From Utricularia gibba (Eukaryota > Streptophyta > Magnoliopsida > Lamiales > Lentibulariaceae): a DNA stretch of 64,000 bases. The notes below the pieces were generated by a model, which saw nothing but the letters and a program-made list of their open reading frames with translations, had not been told where the DNA came from and ran no database searches. The DNA lies in assembly GCA_002189035.1 (NCBI GenBank), contig NEEC01000017.1:1798001-1862000 (forward strand), read 5' to 3'. A program made the position numbers and the translations under genes. Below, piece after piece: positions 1-14,056 of the stretch. How positions within the stretch are numbered: position 1 is the stretch's first letter; each line of letters opens with the position of its first letter.

Positions 1-550
1 GCGGCAGAATCGGCCGGGCGAAGCAAGGGTGGGACATCGGGGTCACGGAAATTTACCTGCAGCCATCGCCCCTCTTCACCAGCCTGGAAATTCCGGCCTC
101 CTTGTGGATCATAGAGTGCCACCAGGACGAGGTTCCTGTCAAACCCTTCTTATGAATCCGTGTCTCTGATACCATGCTGCATTTCTTGGAAACCGATACA
201 GTTATCTCCATGTTGGCAGGTCTACGAGCTTCCTCCCACTGCAGAGATCCTGGGGAGATCGAACAAGACGGGGATCGAGATGTTCAAATTCGGCGATCAC
301 ATGATGGGGATTCAAGGGCACCCCGAGTACACCAAGGACATCCTGCTCTACCTCCTCCAACGCCTCCGCCACGACGAGCTCATCGAGGTTCGTTTCCACA
401 GACTCCCTTTCCTAATAGAAGCATATGCATCACCCTGCTCTCGTGTACTTGCAGCACTCGGCGGCTGAAATGATCGAGTCCAAGCTGAAGGACAGCGAGC
501 CCAACAAGGAGATGTGGAAGAAGCTCTGCACCAACTTCCTCAAGGGCTAG
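1..550 (+). CDS. gamma-glutamyl peptidase-like class I glutamine amidotransferase (3' part)
   Basis: The gene is cut by the left edge of the window. Three exons are visible: 1-131, 220-387 and 455-550, joined by GT-AG introns, with the stop TAG at 548-550. The protein reads GRIGRA...WDIGV, then ECHQDE|VYELP, then GIQGHPEYTKDIL and a Lys-rich tail ending NFLKG. The GHPEY stretch carries the histidine and glutamate of the class I amidotransferase triad; the nucleophile cysteine lies upstream, outside the window. The arrangement matches the plant GGP family, cytosolic enzymes that remove gamma-glutamyl residues from glutathione conjugates during glucosinolate and camalexin synthesis in Brassicaceae. 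The substrate in this plant is unknown. A GMP-synthase-like amidotransferase of another subfamily is less likely. Confidence 0.85.
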
Positions 551-3137
551 ACACACGGTGGTTCGATACAGTCCGATGTCAGGAGGATTCTTCTGTCATA
601 TAGTGTCCAATAAGAGAATCCTCCCAAAATACCAAACATTACCAGGCTGTAACTTGTAACATAATATTGTAAGGTGTTGATCATGCAATCTAAATATCAA
701 TGTTACTCCAAACGAGTACACAAAAGTAGGATTTGTGTTGAATTCGCACCGTGTCAAATGACGAATTACATTATCTTAAGTATATAATGTTAGAATACAT
801 AATTCCACATTAGAAAATGAAAATACAATAATCAATTATATAAGAAATTACATATCACAAGTAATCAATTGGGTATAATTTTTTTTAATATAATCTATGT
901 TTCTTATATATTTGGACTTTACGTGTGCAGATCCATCAATCCTGAATTTCAACATATATAACACCCATGAACTCCAAAATCAAAACCACAATCTCAATCT
1001 CTCAACCAATTGCAATTTCTCCGTCGTCTTATCATACTCAATGTTGCATGGCAGGCTCGTCCAATGCCCAACGTGCATGCATGGCGCACGATAGCAGAAG
1101 GTGCCCTATGAGGATGATCCTTGCACAGTTTATCATCACATGGGAAATGATGATCATCACAAACTCCCCCGTAATAATTATTTACTTTATATTCACATTT
1201 AATGTTGTGCTATTGGGAATACACTAAGATGTCACAAAAGAAAATGATACTCCTTTTTTGGAGGGGGAGCACACCACAATAATAGTGACCTAATCACCCT
1301 TTCTGAATCACGAAAACAATGATATAAAATTATGGGCGTGTCTTTTACTAATAGTATATATTTATGTGTGTGGATGAGGAGATTCGTGAATTCATGGATT
1401 TGAGTGCGTTGATTTCTGATTTTAAAAATTATTGATGCGTCATATTAATTTTAATTTATAATATTTAAATTATTTTTAAAAGTGTCAAAATAAATTAATT
1501 TTTAACTAAAAAATTAATGAAGCAAATATTGCAACGAATATGTGTATTTTCTATTGAGATAGATCTAATTGGAGTTTGAGAAATAAATTTTCATACACTA
1601 TTTGTGCCATTATTATCACAACAATACATTTATGTAATCCTAATTAAATAATAAAATTCCATAAATAGATTAAAATTAAAGAATAAACAATTTACATATA
1701 TTTTAATATCAGATTCACAAATTCATAAATGTAAATTCCAAATAAAAAATTCAACATTTACAGAAAACAAATGAAAATTAAAGCAATATCCGATGAATAA
1801 TGAATGATTATTGTCAAACTTTGAATGAGGGACAATAATGATAATCGATTAGTTATGATATAACACTCTGAGATTAAGATAGACAAAAATATAATAAAAT
1901 CAAATGAAATGAATGGTTTTGATTAGTTAATTAAACAAATATTTATTATTAAAATTATCCATTAAAAATATTAAAATTAATAATAACTCCGTACCTATGC
2001 ACTGGGTTCGCTGGTGAATCGGTGATTCCCAGCTTTGGTATCTCATATATGGAATTATTTGGTTAATTAATAAATTAAATATCGTGTTTGATACAATTTT
2101 TGTCTTAAAATTACACTTTTATGTGTTGATGCGAATGAGACGTGTGGTGTCCAGCACACACAACAACAGTTAAAAGAAAGGAGTATATGGGATGACGTTC
2201 CTAAAATATTGCATCACATTGATAATAAATAATAACTAACTACTATTATTTGTACATTTAAATTTTGGAGATAATAAATAATATAAGTAATCCACCTAAA
2301 TTTTATTATTTTTCCAACGTTTCCAAATATTAATATAATAAAATAATGCAAAAAAAAGCATGTGTGTTTGGGATTGGATGGGTATAAAGGTAAATACGAG
2401 GCAAACACGAAACGGTTCCTTTTTTTTTTTCCCACGAGGCAGACATAAAACGTTGTAGGCTTCATTTCCCCTTTTTTGCTTTCTAACGAATTGCAGATTG
2501 CACCTGGACGGGTTTAGGGGCCAGGGGGGAGGAGTATTCAAGAAGACATGGTTTGCCCAGCAACCCACTTCAAGAGACACACACCTATCAAGTCTCCTAG
2601 TCATGGATGCTTTACCCTTGCGTGTCCATAACTAATTATGGAAATTAAATATCATTTTCATTAATAAGTAATATAATTTGACTGTAATTAAATTACTATA
2701 TTTTGAATAATAAAATAATTTTAAATATATTATTACTGGGCTCCCAGCATGACGGGCCTCTAATGTAGAAACCCAGTGCAGAGCATTATTCAAAGAATCC
2801 GTCCTTTGCCAACTTCCCCGGATTTTGAAAACTAGCCGTTATTTCATATATTACGATCAATTTTTTATATACATTATATCTATTTTTTCATATACTTTAG
2901 AGTTCAATGCTCTCTTCTAAATACCCTGCGATTTGTAACCTTATTTTAGATGAGCATGCTATACCCAAATTATATTTCATGAGATCGATGAATCAAGATA
3001 TGTTCGATAAATCTAGGTATGTGAAGTCATATGTTTGTCATATATGTGAAATTTTTTTTATATATGGTAACATATCAAATATCTAAATCATATCTAACAA
3101 AATATCTATTTTCTAGATTCATCAGAACTTGACTATG
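551..3137. other. AT-rich intergenic region
   Basis: Very AT-rich sequence with many short A/T runs and no ORF resembling a known protein. It should hold the 3' UTR of the amidotransferase gene at its left end and the promoter of the BAG gene at its right end. I see no terminal inverted repeats, long direct repeats or transposase fragments that would support a mobile element. Confidence 0.6.
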
Positions 3138-3145
3138 TATAAATA
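3138..3145 (+). promoter_or_regulatory. TATA box of the BAG-family gene
   Basis: TATAAATA lies 119 bases upstream of the chosen ATG at 3264. This is a typical distance for a plant TATA box plus a short 5' leader. The assignment rests on motif and position only. Confidence 0.5.
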
Positions 3146-3263
3146 GTAGGGTTTTTCATGGTTATGTGTTGTGTGTTTTCTCTTTAAAAACTGTTTGTAC
3201 ATTTATACTGACGTTTGGAATTTGGAGGGTCGATTTTGCGAACGCGCGCGGCGGACGGAGACG

Positions 3264-4047
3264 ATGCGAGGAGGTGAACCTTTTGGCAAGTACCGACGCC
3301 GGAAGGTTGTTCGAATTCCGGTGCGTTTCGTCGGTTCTGAGGAAGTGGAGAGATCGGAGTTCGCGTTGGGGATTCAGAAGGTTTACAGGGGATTTAGGGT
3401 TAGAAAATGTGTGAAGAAGATTCGTGAGATGGACTCTGAAATTGAGGCGGTTGAGAAAAGGATTGACGTGGTGGATTTGACGGATTGGAAGGAGAGGATA
3501 AGGATGGACGAAACTCTGATGTCTATGCTACTGAAGATGGATTCGATCAGCGGAAAGGATTACGGCGTGCGTGTTTTGAGGAAAGCTGTGATTCGGAAGG
3601 CGATCACTTTGCAGGAGAGAATCGATGCAATGGCGACGGTTGGTTCCGAGGCTCACGGCGGTGAGATCACACGAGGGACTGAGCCTCCATCAGCCGTCTT
3701 CGTCACATGCGCCGGAAGTGTTCGTGAAAATGCCGAGCAAGCTACATCGCGCATTGAATCGTCGATGGAGGATACAATGGATCATCACGAACCGAACCAC
3801 GGAAAGATCGCAGGCGATTCGGAAGATAGCGACTGGCGTCCATGGCGACGAGGCGCTGAAGCAAATGGCGGAGGGGAACGCGAAGATGTTCAGGATGATG
3901 GAGCAGTTGTGCGAGAGAACCGAAGCGCAGACGCGCATGCTGGACGCGCTTCACCAGCGCGTGGGAAATCTGGAGAAGCTCTTCCTTGGCGACCGGGTTA
4001 TGCGAGGATTGGGCTATGAAACTTTATTTTCCTTGAGTGACGTGTAA
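3264..4047 (+). CDS. BAG-family co-chaperone with IQ motif, frame broken once
   Basis: The ATG at 3264 starts MRGGEPFGKYRRRK. An IQ calmodulin-binding motif follows (IQKVYRGFRVRKCVKKI, about residues 45-61), then a helical BAG domain with DWKERIRMDETLM and VRVLRKAVIRKAITLQERI. BAG domains bind the ATPase domain of Hsp70 and promote nucleotide exchange. IQ plus BAG is the layout of the plant BAG5-7 group. A second conserved block, DEALKQMAEGNAKMFRMMEQL up to GNLEKLF, lies in another frame. The switch falls near 3835-3842, where one base is extra or two are missing. As read, frame one runs on to a stop at 4019; the likely true stop is at 4045-4047. There is no intron, as expected for short BAG genes. 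The break may be a consensus error or a recent pseudogene. Confidence 0.75.
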
Positions 4048-5475
4048 TTTTCTCAGCCCATTTTAAATGGGCCGGACCAATAGGAAATGTCACGTGTGTG
4101 CTGCTTTCGGTTTGGTCCGTACCCGTTTTCTTTGATGGGTAACGGCCTATTATACCCACGACAGCCCATTCCATAGTTACATCTCCTTATGAAACTCCCA
4201 TCCTAATGTTTCCTAATGTAGAAAATATATTAAATAGTTAGGCGACTCTTACTAGCAACCTAAAATCATTTTGTACGATATTGTTCATTTTGAATATTCA
4301 TCTCTTACGATTTTATGTCATTCTTTTCAAGAAAAAATATCTTCTATAACGTTATAAAGATTCATCTATTTAAACATGTTAACTCTCTCATTCGATAACC
4401 AATATGATATATCATTACCTATCGTTGTACATTATCTTGAATAGATTCATTTTAAAATCTATTGATAAGATGTTATAGTTCTTCAAAGTCTTGAAAAAAT
4501 CCGGATAAAATGAGAATAATTTACTTCCGTAAAATATTGTATTTTTTAAGAATAAGAATTTAAATTGTGTAAGAATGAAAAAAAAATATATTATTTGGTA
4601 TGATTATTAAATAATACTTACAAGCAAAATATCATGTAAATATCCTGTTGATTGTGACTTGGGAAAACGCCGGCCATTTGCAGCAAGAGAAAATTCTAAC
4701 ATGTGGGGAGGTCAATTGCGGGTTGCTGTTAATCATCACTCTCCTTTTCATTACCTAAACATGATCCGAGGATCCGGGCATCGCGGTAAGGATCAAGGAC
4801 ATTACACTGAGAGAATTCCGATAAGTTCTTTCTATTACAGAGGGACAGGTCCTTCCTTTCTATTCCAGACAACCTTGGATTTGGAGTGACGGTGTGTGTG
4901 AGTTGGGATGGGCGGAACCAAGCCAGCGGATACATTTGAACTGGTCAGTGATGACTCCTGTGGCTGCTGCTGGTCAAGCCGGGCGCACAGCAGGCGTTCT
5001 CTCTCTCTCCAGTCAATGCCCTCAGCTGCAAAACACTGACTTCAACTCAATTATAGAGGAGAAGCCGGGTCGGGTTGGTGAGATGGGGATTATGATATGA
5101 GCAGCACTCGATGATGATGAAACCAGCCAGATACAGGCAAGCGCCATCTGTTTTGGTGACAGAAACACGGTGCTGCTTCCTGGCAGCCGCTGGTTTTCGT
5201 ACAGGAGTACTGGTTCTCCATTTTTCATATTCTAAGCATTAGCTCTAAGAGGAGTTGGAGTTGTACCAAATTCAAAGCACAATTTACAAGTTCAGAGGAC
5301 CTGAACATGACAAGTGCAACTCGCAAATGGTTTTGTATCCCAAATTGAATAAGTTAGTGTAATTGTACAACGAATTGGGTAAGTGGCACTGCAGTAGGGT
5401 ATTAATGGTTTTGTGGGTGGGGCGGATAGGCGCAGGACTGCCCTACGTTGCACCATACCTGGCCACAAATCCCAC
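4048..5475. other. Intergenic region with promoter-like motifs and a GC-richer island
   Basis: The left part holds an inverted repeat of site II motifs (4056-4072) and a G-box CACGTG at 4091-4096. AT-rich DNA follows to about 4650. From about 4650 to 5250 the base composition becomes more balanced. Short ORFs occur there on both strands (60-76 codons), but none resembles a family I know and no splice pattern joins them. The right end is the squalene epoxidase promoter. Confidence 0.5.
4056..4072. promoter_or_regulatory. Inverted repeat of site II (TCP-type) elements
   Basis: GCCCATTT-T-AAATGGGC is a perfect 8-base inverted repeat with a one-base spacer. Each arm carries the GCCCA/TGGGC core bound by TCP factors in promoters of plant housekeeping genes. 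It sits just after the BAG stop codon, close to a G-box at 4091-4096, with no recognised gene start nearby. Confidence 0.45.
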
Positions 5476-5483
5476 TATAAATT
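5476..5483 (+). promoter_or_regulatory. TATA box of the squalene epoxidase gene
   Basis: TATAAATT lies 153 bases upstream of the first coding ATG (5629). The context is plausible for transcription starting near 5510 with a leader of about 120 bases. The call is based on motif and position. Confidence 0.45.
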
Positions 5484-5628
5484 CTACTGCTGTAGCAAGC
5501 GCATGTGCCTCATCAAGTTCCATCATCTTCAACGTTCGAGGGAAATCAGAGAATTGCTTCTCTTTCGGTTTCTGAATTTCAAGTTTAGATTTTGAAACTC
5601 AGGCGAGCGGTCAAACAAACAAACCACC

Positions 5629-8460
<2,832 letters not shown>

Positions 8461-9332
8461 AGTACACAACAGAAGCGGCAGCAATCCATCCATCCATCCA
8501 TATTCATTTCATTCTATTTGATTGCTGTAACTGTAGCTTGTACCAAACCAAACTGGGGAGGAGAAGAGAAGGGCTCTCCCCTGCCTGATGACACATCATT
8601 GCTTGGAATTCCACTTCTTTAAATAATCAAAGAAAACACACACCCAACTTATTATTTGTAGTGGACAGGAATTTAAATTCAATGATTCCCTTGTCAGTGC
8701 GACACTATAATTAAAAAGTGTGACGCTGTACTTTTGGATAACTTATTTTTTATACAAGATAATCGAGTGGGTCCCACGACTAGGAGATCGGATCTCACGG
8801 TGGGCCAAATAATTGAGTTGGTTGGCATCACTTACCAAATAATTCAATCACGTAATCTTTTTCATGTATAAGAATTCAGAAACATTTTTTTTTGTGTGTG
8901 TTTAATACCACCATCTTTCAAATATTAATTAAACGTAACTCATAATCTCGTAAAACTAAACCACGGCTGAGTAAAATAATAACATTTACCTGTAGGGCGA
9001 GGGCAGAGAAGTCATTTGCAGAAAACCTTATCCATCCACCTATTTGTTAGTATTTTTTTTTTATTTTGAGCAGGGGAATTTGGTCAGTAATGAGACCACT
9101 GACTGCAGCAGCAGAATACTGTACTAATGATCTATTTCATTATGAACATTTCCTTACAGAGATGGACTCCTGCCTGTGTGGCAGTGTGTCCGAATCTTAC
9201 CTTATTTATGTCGTTATTTCACTGGAGTAGTAACAATGTTTTCCATCAGCCTTACCAACTCATCCTGCCTCCGAGGAAACCAGATGTTGCTTGTATATTA
9301 CAATCTGCGGAGGTCGTAGAAAAGGGGGAGGA
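8461..9332. other. Convergent 3' flank between SQE and CNNM genes
   Basis: Both neighbours point into this stretch, so it should contain their two 3' UTRs. The centre is AT-rich. Apart from the ATCC microsatellite I see no further gene or repeat. Confidence 0.55.
8484..8501. repeat. (ATCC)4 microsatellite
   Basis: Four and a half perfect copies of ATCC, 24 bases after the squalene epoxidase stop codon and so probably in its 3' UTR. Confidence 0.7.
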
Positions 9333-12325
9333 TCATGGATCCTCCAGATGGTGATCCGTTTCATCGTATATCTCTTCCTGGACAGAGCAACATGCATGGA
9401 TCAAGTGTCTGAAATGTGCTGCTTTTGAAGGAAAGATGGTGTGTCACCTGTAGAAGCTCTTCTATTACGTCTTCCATGGTGATGATTCCGACGGCTTCGC
9501 CTTCTTCCGACAACATGGGGAGTAGGTTCCCGTCTACCTCCAGGATTTGGGAGTACATGTTTTTGGTCCACTTCCTGCTCCTGTGTTGGGAGTCCTTGAA
9601 AGAGTTGGATCCGTTGTTGGGAAAGCTCTTCCATTTCTGCAGCTTCCTGATGTTCTTCACACTTCTGTCGGTCTGACTCCTGTCCCCGTCGATGTCTACC
9701 TTCACCTCTTTGAGAGGACCTGCCACCGGAGCAAGTTAGGGGGTCAGACTGGAAGTGTGGGGGGTTTAGAGGAGTTTACTCTGTGAGGGGGGTTGCGAGC
9801 GGCTGGATTTGCTGGGCTGTCTAACGACGACGGCCATGTGGCTGTGGCCCTTTTGAAACTCGTTCAAGATGTCATACAATGGCATGCTCTCTGGAACCCT
9901 GTGAAGAGATGAATTTTGATTCCATTTTTGAGAATAAGAGAGCACATACACGAAAAGGGCATTTCAAGTATCTCTAGAATTGAGTGACTACAGAAGACTA
10001 GATGTGAACATCCAATAATAAAAGCAAGGCCTTTTGCCAAATGCAAAAAGAACTCCATTCAACGTTTTTTCAGAAAATACAGCCAGCCATGGCGAACAAA
10101 AAGGCTTAGCGAAGGTTGTCGGGTGGGGAAAAAAACAAGAAGCTGGAAGTGATCAGATAGCCGAGCGAAGGAATAGATGTATTCTCAACATACACAGCCA
10201 ATAGGAATCATACGATGGATACCTTGGTATTCTGCGGATAGTAACACTTTTCACGGGAGTTTCATCCTCAGCGTGAATGGTTAACAAATTCTTCACCTGT
10301 AAAAGGCCAAGAGAAGAATATCAAGCCTCATACCTTGTTCGAGTAGACTACCTGCTCAAAATTTTGATCATATAGAATGAATGATAATTTGCAAATATGC
10401 ACTATGTATGAGGATGTAAGTTAAGCCTCGCTATGTTTCTTTGGAAAAACTCATTCAGGAACGAAAAATAAACTATGAAGGCAATGCATGAGGCAACGAG
10501 TACCAAAACAAGCCCAATAATGTTTGTTGGTTGCTCATAGTAGACAGGCACCCTGCTGTGTCCCTTCTCCAATATTATATTTAGCATATCTCTTCAAGGA
10601 AAAAAAAAAACAAAACAAAAAAAATTTGTCAGCCTGCACGCCTAAACAGGGGAAGCCCTGCTGAATGGAGTCATGCTTCACCTGTCAAGCTTTGCATTTA
10701 TGTCGACGGCAAACGTTTCAGATATTGGAGTCATAGCATCACCAGCAGTTTTCTCAGTGAGTTCTAGTGCTCCAGCAATAATAGTTGTTTCATCATGAGT
10801 GAGTTCCCCACCTTTACCAGCCTGCATTAAGTCGACAGAGTAGTAATATGAAAAATAGCATTCACATTAAGACGCGCTTCCATCATGCTATACCTCATTC
10901 CCATGCATATCAACAAGAGTTTTCAACTCTGCACGTCGAAACAGTGTTCTATGGCCATGGCCTAGTAGTAAATCCAACAACTGTACAACAACACAAAAAC
11001 CGTCAAAACACATTGCATGACTTGCTAAGACCACAATTTCAATATGTTGCAGTAACATGATGCATACCTTGCTTATAGGATAAGCAATTGGGAAACAGAT
11101 TATAACAAGGATGCGTACAACTGGAGCCATTGCTGCACCAATAGCAAGTCCATATCTTGAGCAAACAGACTGTGGTATGATCTGAAAGTAGAAAAAGAAG
11201 TCTGCCATGAATACGCATTAAAATATACAGAGGACGTTTTGTTGAGCTATTTTTCCTTGCTTGGTTGAATAAGCTAGTTCACAGGGCACGACAAATCAAT
11301 TAACATCAAATAAAAGAATGGTAATTTTGAGGTGAATCTCGACCTTTCTTGTATTTAAAAGCTGGTAAGTCTCTTGTGTTTCACTTATTCCAACATTTAA
11401 CTCCTGCCTATTTCTAAATATGAACTAAAAGGTAACAAGACATAAAACTATTGAAACTTTCGTCCTAGAATAGTTAGTTTCTGTGTAGAAGAAAATTACC
11501 CACCTCACCAAACAAAAGTATCAGGGTTACTGATATCAAAATTGCTCCATAGGCTGTTATCAAACTGTCCAGGAATATAGGAAGTGCCTGAACACCGAAT
11601 TTTAGAATTTCTATTAGTGATGAGCATAATAGAAGCAGCCATTAAAACGGGGAGCCACCTTTATTTACCTCCATAGCAGCAGCATTGCAAACGAGCAGAG
11701 TCACGAGCAATAGATGCTGGTTTCTTACTACTGGCAATATCTTCTCTACAATAGGTGAAATATATTGTTAGTCCTCCAAATTCTAAACGCGTAAGACACA
11801 ATCCGCAAATATCGAGTTGACAATTAGCGTGAAATATGGTCACACGGCAACGAATAGTGTCAGTCAGTGAACAACCGAAGGAGAAAGGATAAGTAATAGC
11901 GAAAATAAAGGCGAAAATCAGACGCAAAACCTCAACACGACCCTCTTTTCTATCAAGCAGAAGCGAAAACAAAAAGCGAAATGCTACCGTAGCTTACAAC
12001 TCAGATTCTCACTCTGGCATCCCACTGAAATTCCAGCTAAACAAAACACGCAGCACCAAATCCGAGGCACACGATCACAGACAATCAGGACACTCGAAAT
12101 AAGGCATGAAAAAAAGCATTCGAATCCAAAAGCCTAATAAGGCATACCAGCATGCTCCTTATCTTTAGCAGTTCCAGACTTCGCAAGAACTTCAAGATCG
12201 ACAAGACTAAGAGACATGAGTCCCAAAGTTAATCCAGACATGAGTCCAGCAAACGCAACGAGCAGCACGATCACTGCAATGTGAATGAAGAATTCAGCGC
12301 TGCAACATGTGTACTCCACCGCCAT
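9333..12325 (-). CDS. CNNM/DUF21 and CBS-domain membrane protein
   Basis: The ATG at 12325 opens [13 protein letters not shown], followed by a membrane segment and the DUF21 signature [13 protein letters not shown]. Later exons give further membrane segments ([38 protein letters not shown]), [18 protein letters not shown], and a CBS-pair region ([48 protein letters not shown]). The final exon, 9333-9377, ends ETDHHLEDP. Proteins of this type are CorC/CNNM relatives linked to Mg2+ or other metal transport. The order and C-terminus match the Arabidopsis At4g33700 group. In the loop after the CBS pair, two in-frame stops disappear if 9720-9779 is spliced as a 60-base intron (GTAAAC...GGCAG), giving [11 protein letters not shown] in frame. 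A frame break is the alternative. Confidence 0.85.
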
Positions 12326-13312
12326 TCACCGCTCCGCCAACAGCTACCAGAGTTTTTCTCGACCGTCGAAATGGATTCCGAATGACAAAATCCCCCTCGC
12401 GGCGGTTCAGTAGACAAATTCAGAGGACGGCGGCGAATGAGGTGCTAAATAGCCGAAGGAAGGTGATTAATTATATATATATATATACATACAAACACTT
12501 GCGCTGGCTTTCGAGGCTGCTACACCGTCTTTAGTCTCAACAGATGGCGTGTTTCCCAATCGCGAAATTCGTCGCTGGCACCTGCTGTTACTTTTTATTT
12601 ATTTATTTATTTATTTTTATTTCCTCCCATTTTTGTCGCAATTGAAAATTACAGTTTTAATAAAAAAATGCAACTTCCATAGATAATAATTTTATTTAAA
12701 TTTTAAAAAACATTTTTAAATGCGGAAATGATAGCATGGGTGTAGGCCGGTAGGATACAAGATAGAGTGTTCAATATTTTAATTATAAGAAAATAATTTA
12801 CAAAGTCAAAACACATTATTTTAATAGAATAGATGTAATTTGGTACACCATCTAAATAATAATAATCAGAAAATTAAAATCTAATTCAAAAGGTATCAAA
12901 AAGTTGAAAGTATGAATTAGAAATTTGACATGTGTAAGATATTATGTGATAAAAATCATCATTCATAATGTAAATTTTTTAATTTAATGTATGAGAGAGT
13001 TTGATTAATTAGAAAGCTCAACATTTTTTTTCTAAACGACCCTGGCCTCCATATTAAGGTTCCATGTGTACCTAGGGATGCCCTCCCCATAGGCTGCTCT
13101 ATTTATAGAAGGAACAGATGACCCTTCAGTCCTTGGTTCACCTTTATCATCATCACTTGATGATACCACTAATCTGGAAGGGCATTTTCGGTAATTCGCG
13201 CCAAATCATTCATGTGCCATGAGTTCATTTGTGTGGACTCCAAAAGGGCCTCCTGCACCATCCATTTGAGCATAAAAGCTACCTAAATTTCCCATCCATT
13301 TTACTTTTCACC
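12326..13312. other. Divergent promoter region with simple repeats
   Basis: This region lies between two gene starts pointing away from each other. It holds a (TA)8 run at 12472-12487, probably in the CNNM 5' leader or promoter, and (ATTT)5 at 12597-12616. The middle is AT-rich. A TATA-like ATTTATAG at 13101-13108 could serve the CAP gene. No further ORF is supported. Confidence 0.5.
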
Positions 13313-13892
13313 ATGGCCATTAGAGCATTGGATTGTTGGGTATTGTTGTTTTGGGGGTTTTGTTGATCTTATGGCCGCTCCCATTATCAACTCCGTCGAC
13401 CGGCGACGCCGCCTTCGTCATCGGACCGGGGGTTAAGGCCACCCACAACCCCTATCCGGGCATATTATCTGAAGAGAGGAGCCGATTCAGTATCAACATG
13501 GAGGCATCCTTCCTAGCAGCTCACAACATCGCCCGTGGACTCGCCCACGTCCCGCCGCTGCTATGGAACGCCACCCTCGCCGAGTACGCGCAGCGTCCCG
13601 GCGGCGGACTGCGAGATGCGGCATTCGCAAGGTCCCTATGGAGAAAACATCGCAGAAGGGTCGTGGGGCATGACACCGGAACAGGCAGTCGAGCTGTGGA
13701 TCCAAGAGAAGAAGGCGTTCCTTGGGAACCCCATGGGGTGCATGGCCTCAGGGGAGTGTTTGCATTACACTCAGGTGGTGTGGAGGGCGACGAGGGGGGG
13801 GGTGCGCCCAGGCGAAGTGCTCCAATGGCTGGAAGTTCGTGGCCTGCAACTACTTCCCCCCAGGGAACTACATCGGGCAGCTCCCTTACTAA
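13313..13892 (+). CDS. PR-1-like CAP-superfamily secreted protein, frame broken
   Basis: CAP proteins (PR-1 family) are small secreted proteins induced in defence; PR-1 binds sterols. The ATG at 13313 begins MAIRAL, but the hydrophobic signal peptide ([16 protein letters not shown]) lies in another frame from about 13330. Then come a 40-residue linker, [20 protein letters not shown] (CAP start), LAEYAQ, then in a new frame [30 protein letters not shown], and the CAP signature [14 protein letters not shown]. After a run of nine G (13794-13802) the final frame carries [20 protein letters not shown] and ends GQLPY. That makes three breaks: near 13331, near 13590 (where the loop is also a few residues short) and at the G run. 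Intronless, as usual for this family. It could be a pseudogene or a run of consensus errors. Confidence 0.78.
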
Positions 13893-14056
13893 CCAGGAGC
13901 CCTGTGAGAGATGCTCTGTATTTCACCTGTTTTCCAAGCTGCAGAGTGTATAATGATAATAGGCTTGATCCTTAATGAACAACAACAAGGATGATTCAAT
14001 GAATATGAGACTGATACTGGTATACAGAAGGGAATCAGTGGTGTAAGAGATCACCC

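Noticed and set aside
5108-5190. Possible C/D snoRNA (GATGATGA box)
   Set aside because: The C-box-like sequence is present, but no CTGA D box follows at a proper distance and there are no terminal stems.
5022-5228. 68-codon minus-strand ORF between the BAG and SQE genes
   Set aside because: No recognisable family, no splice partners, and its hydrophobic Ser-rich run looks like chance. Kept only as part of the unexplained island.
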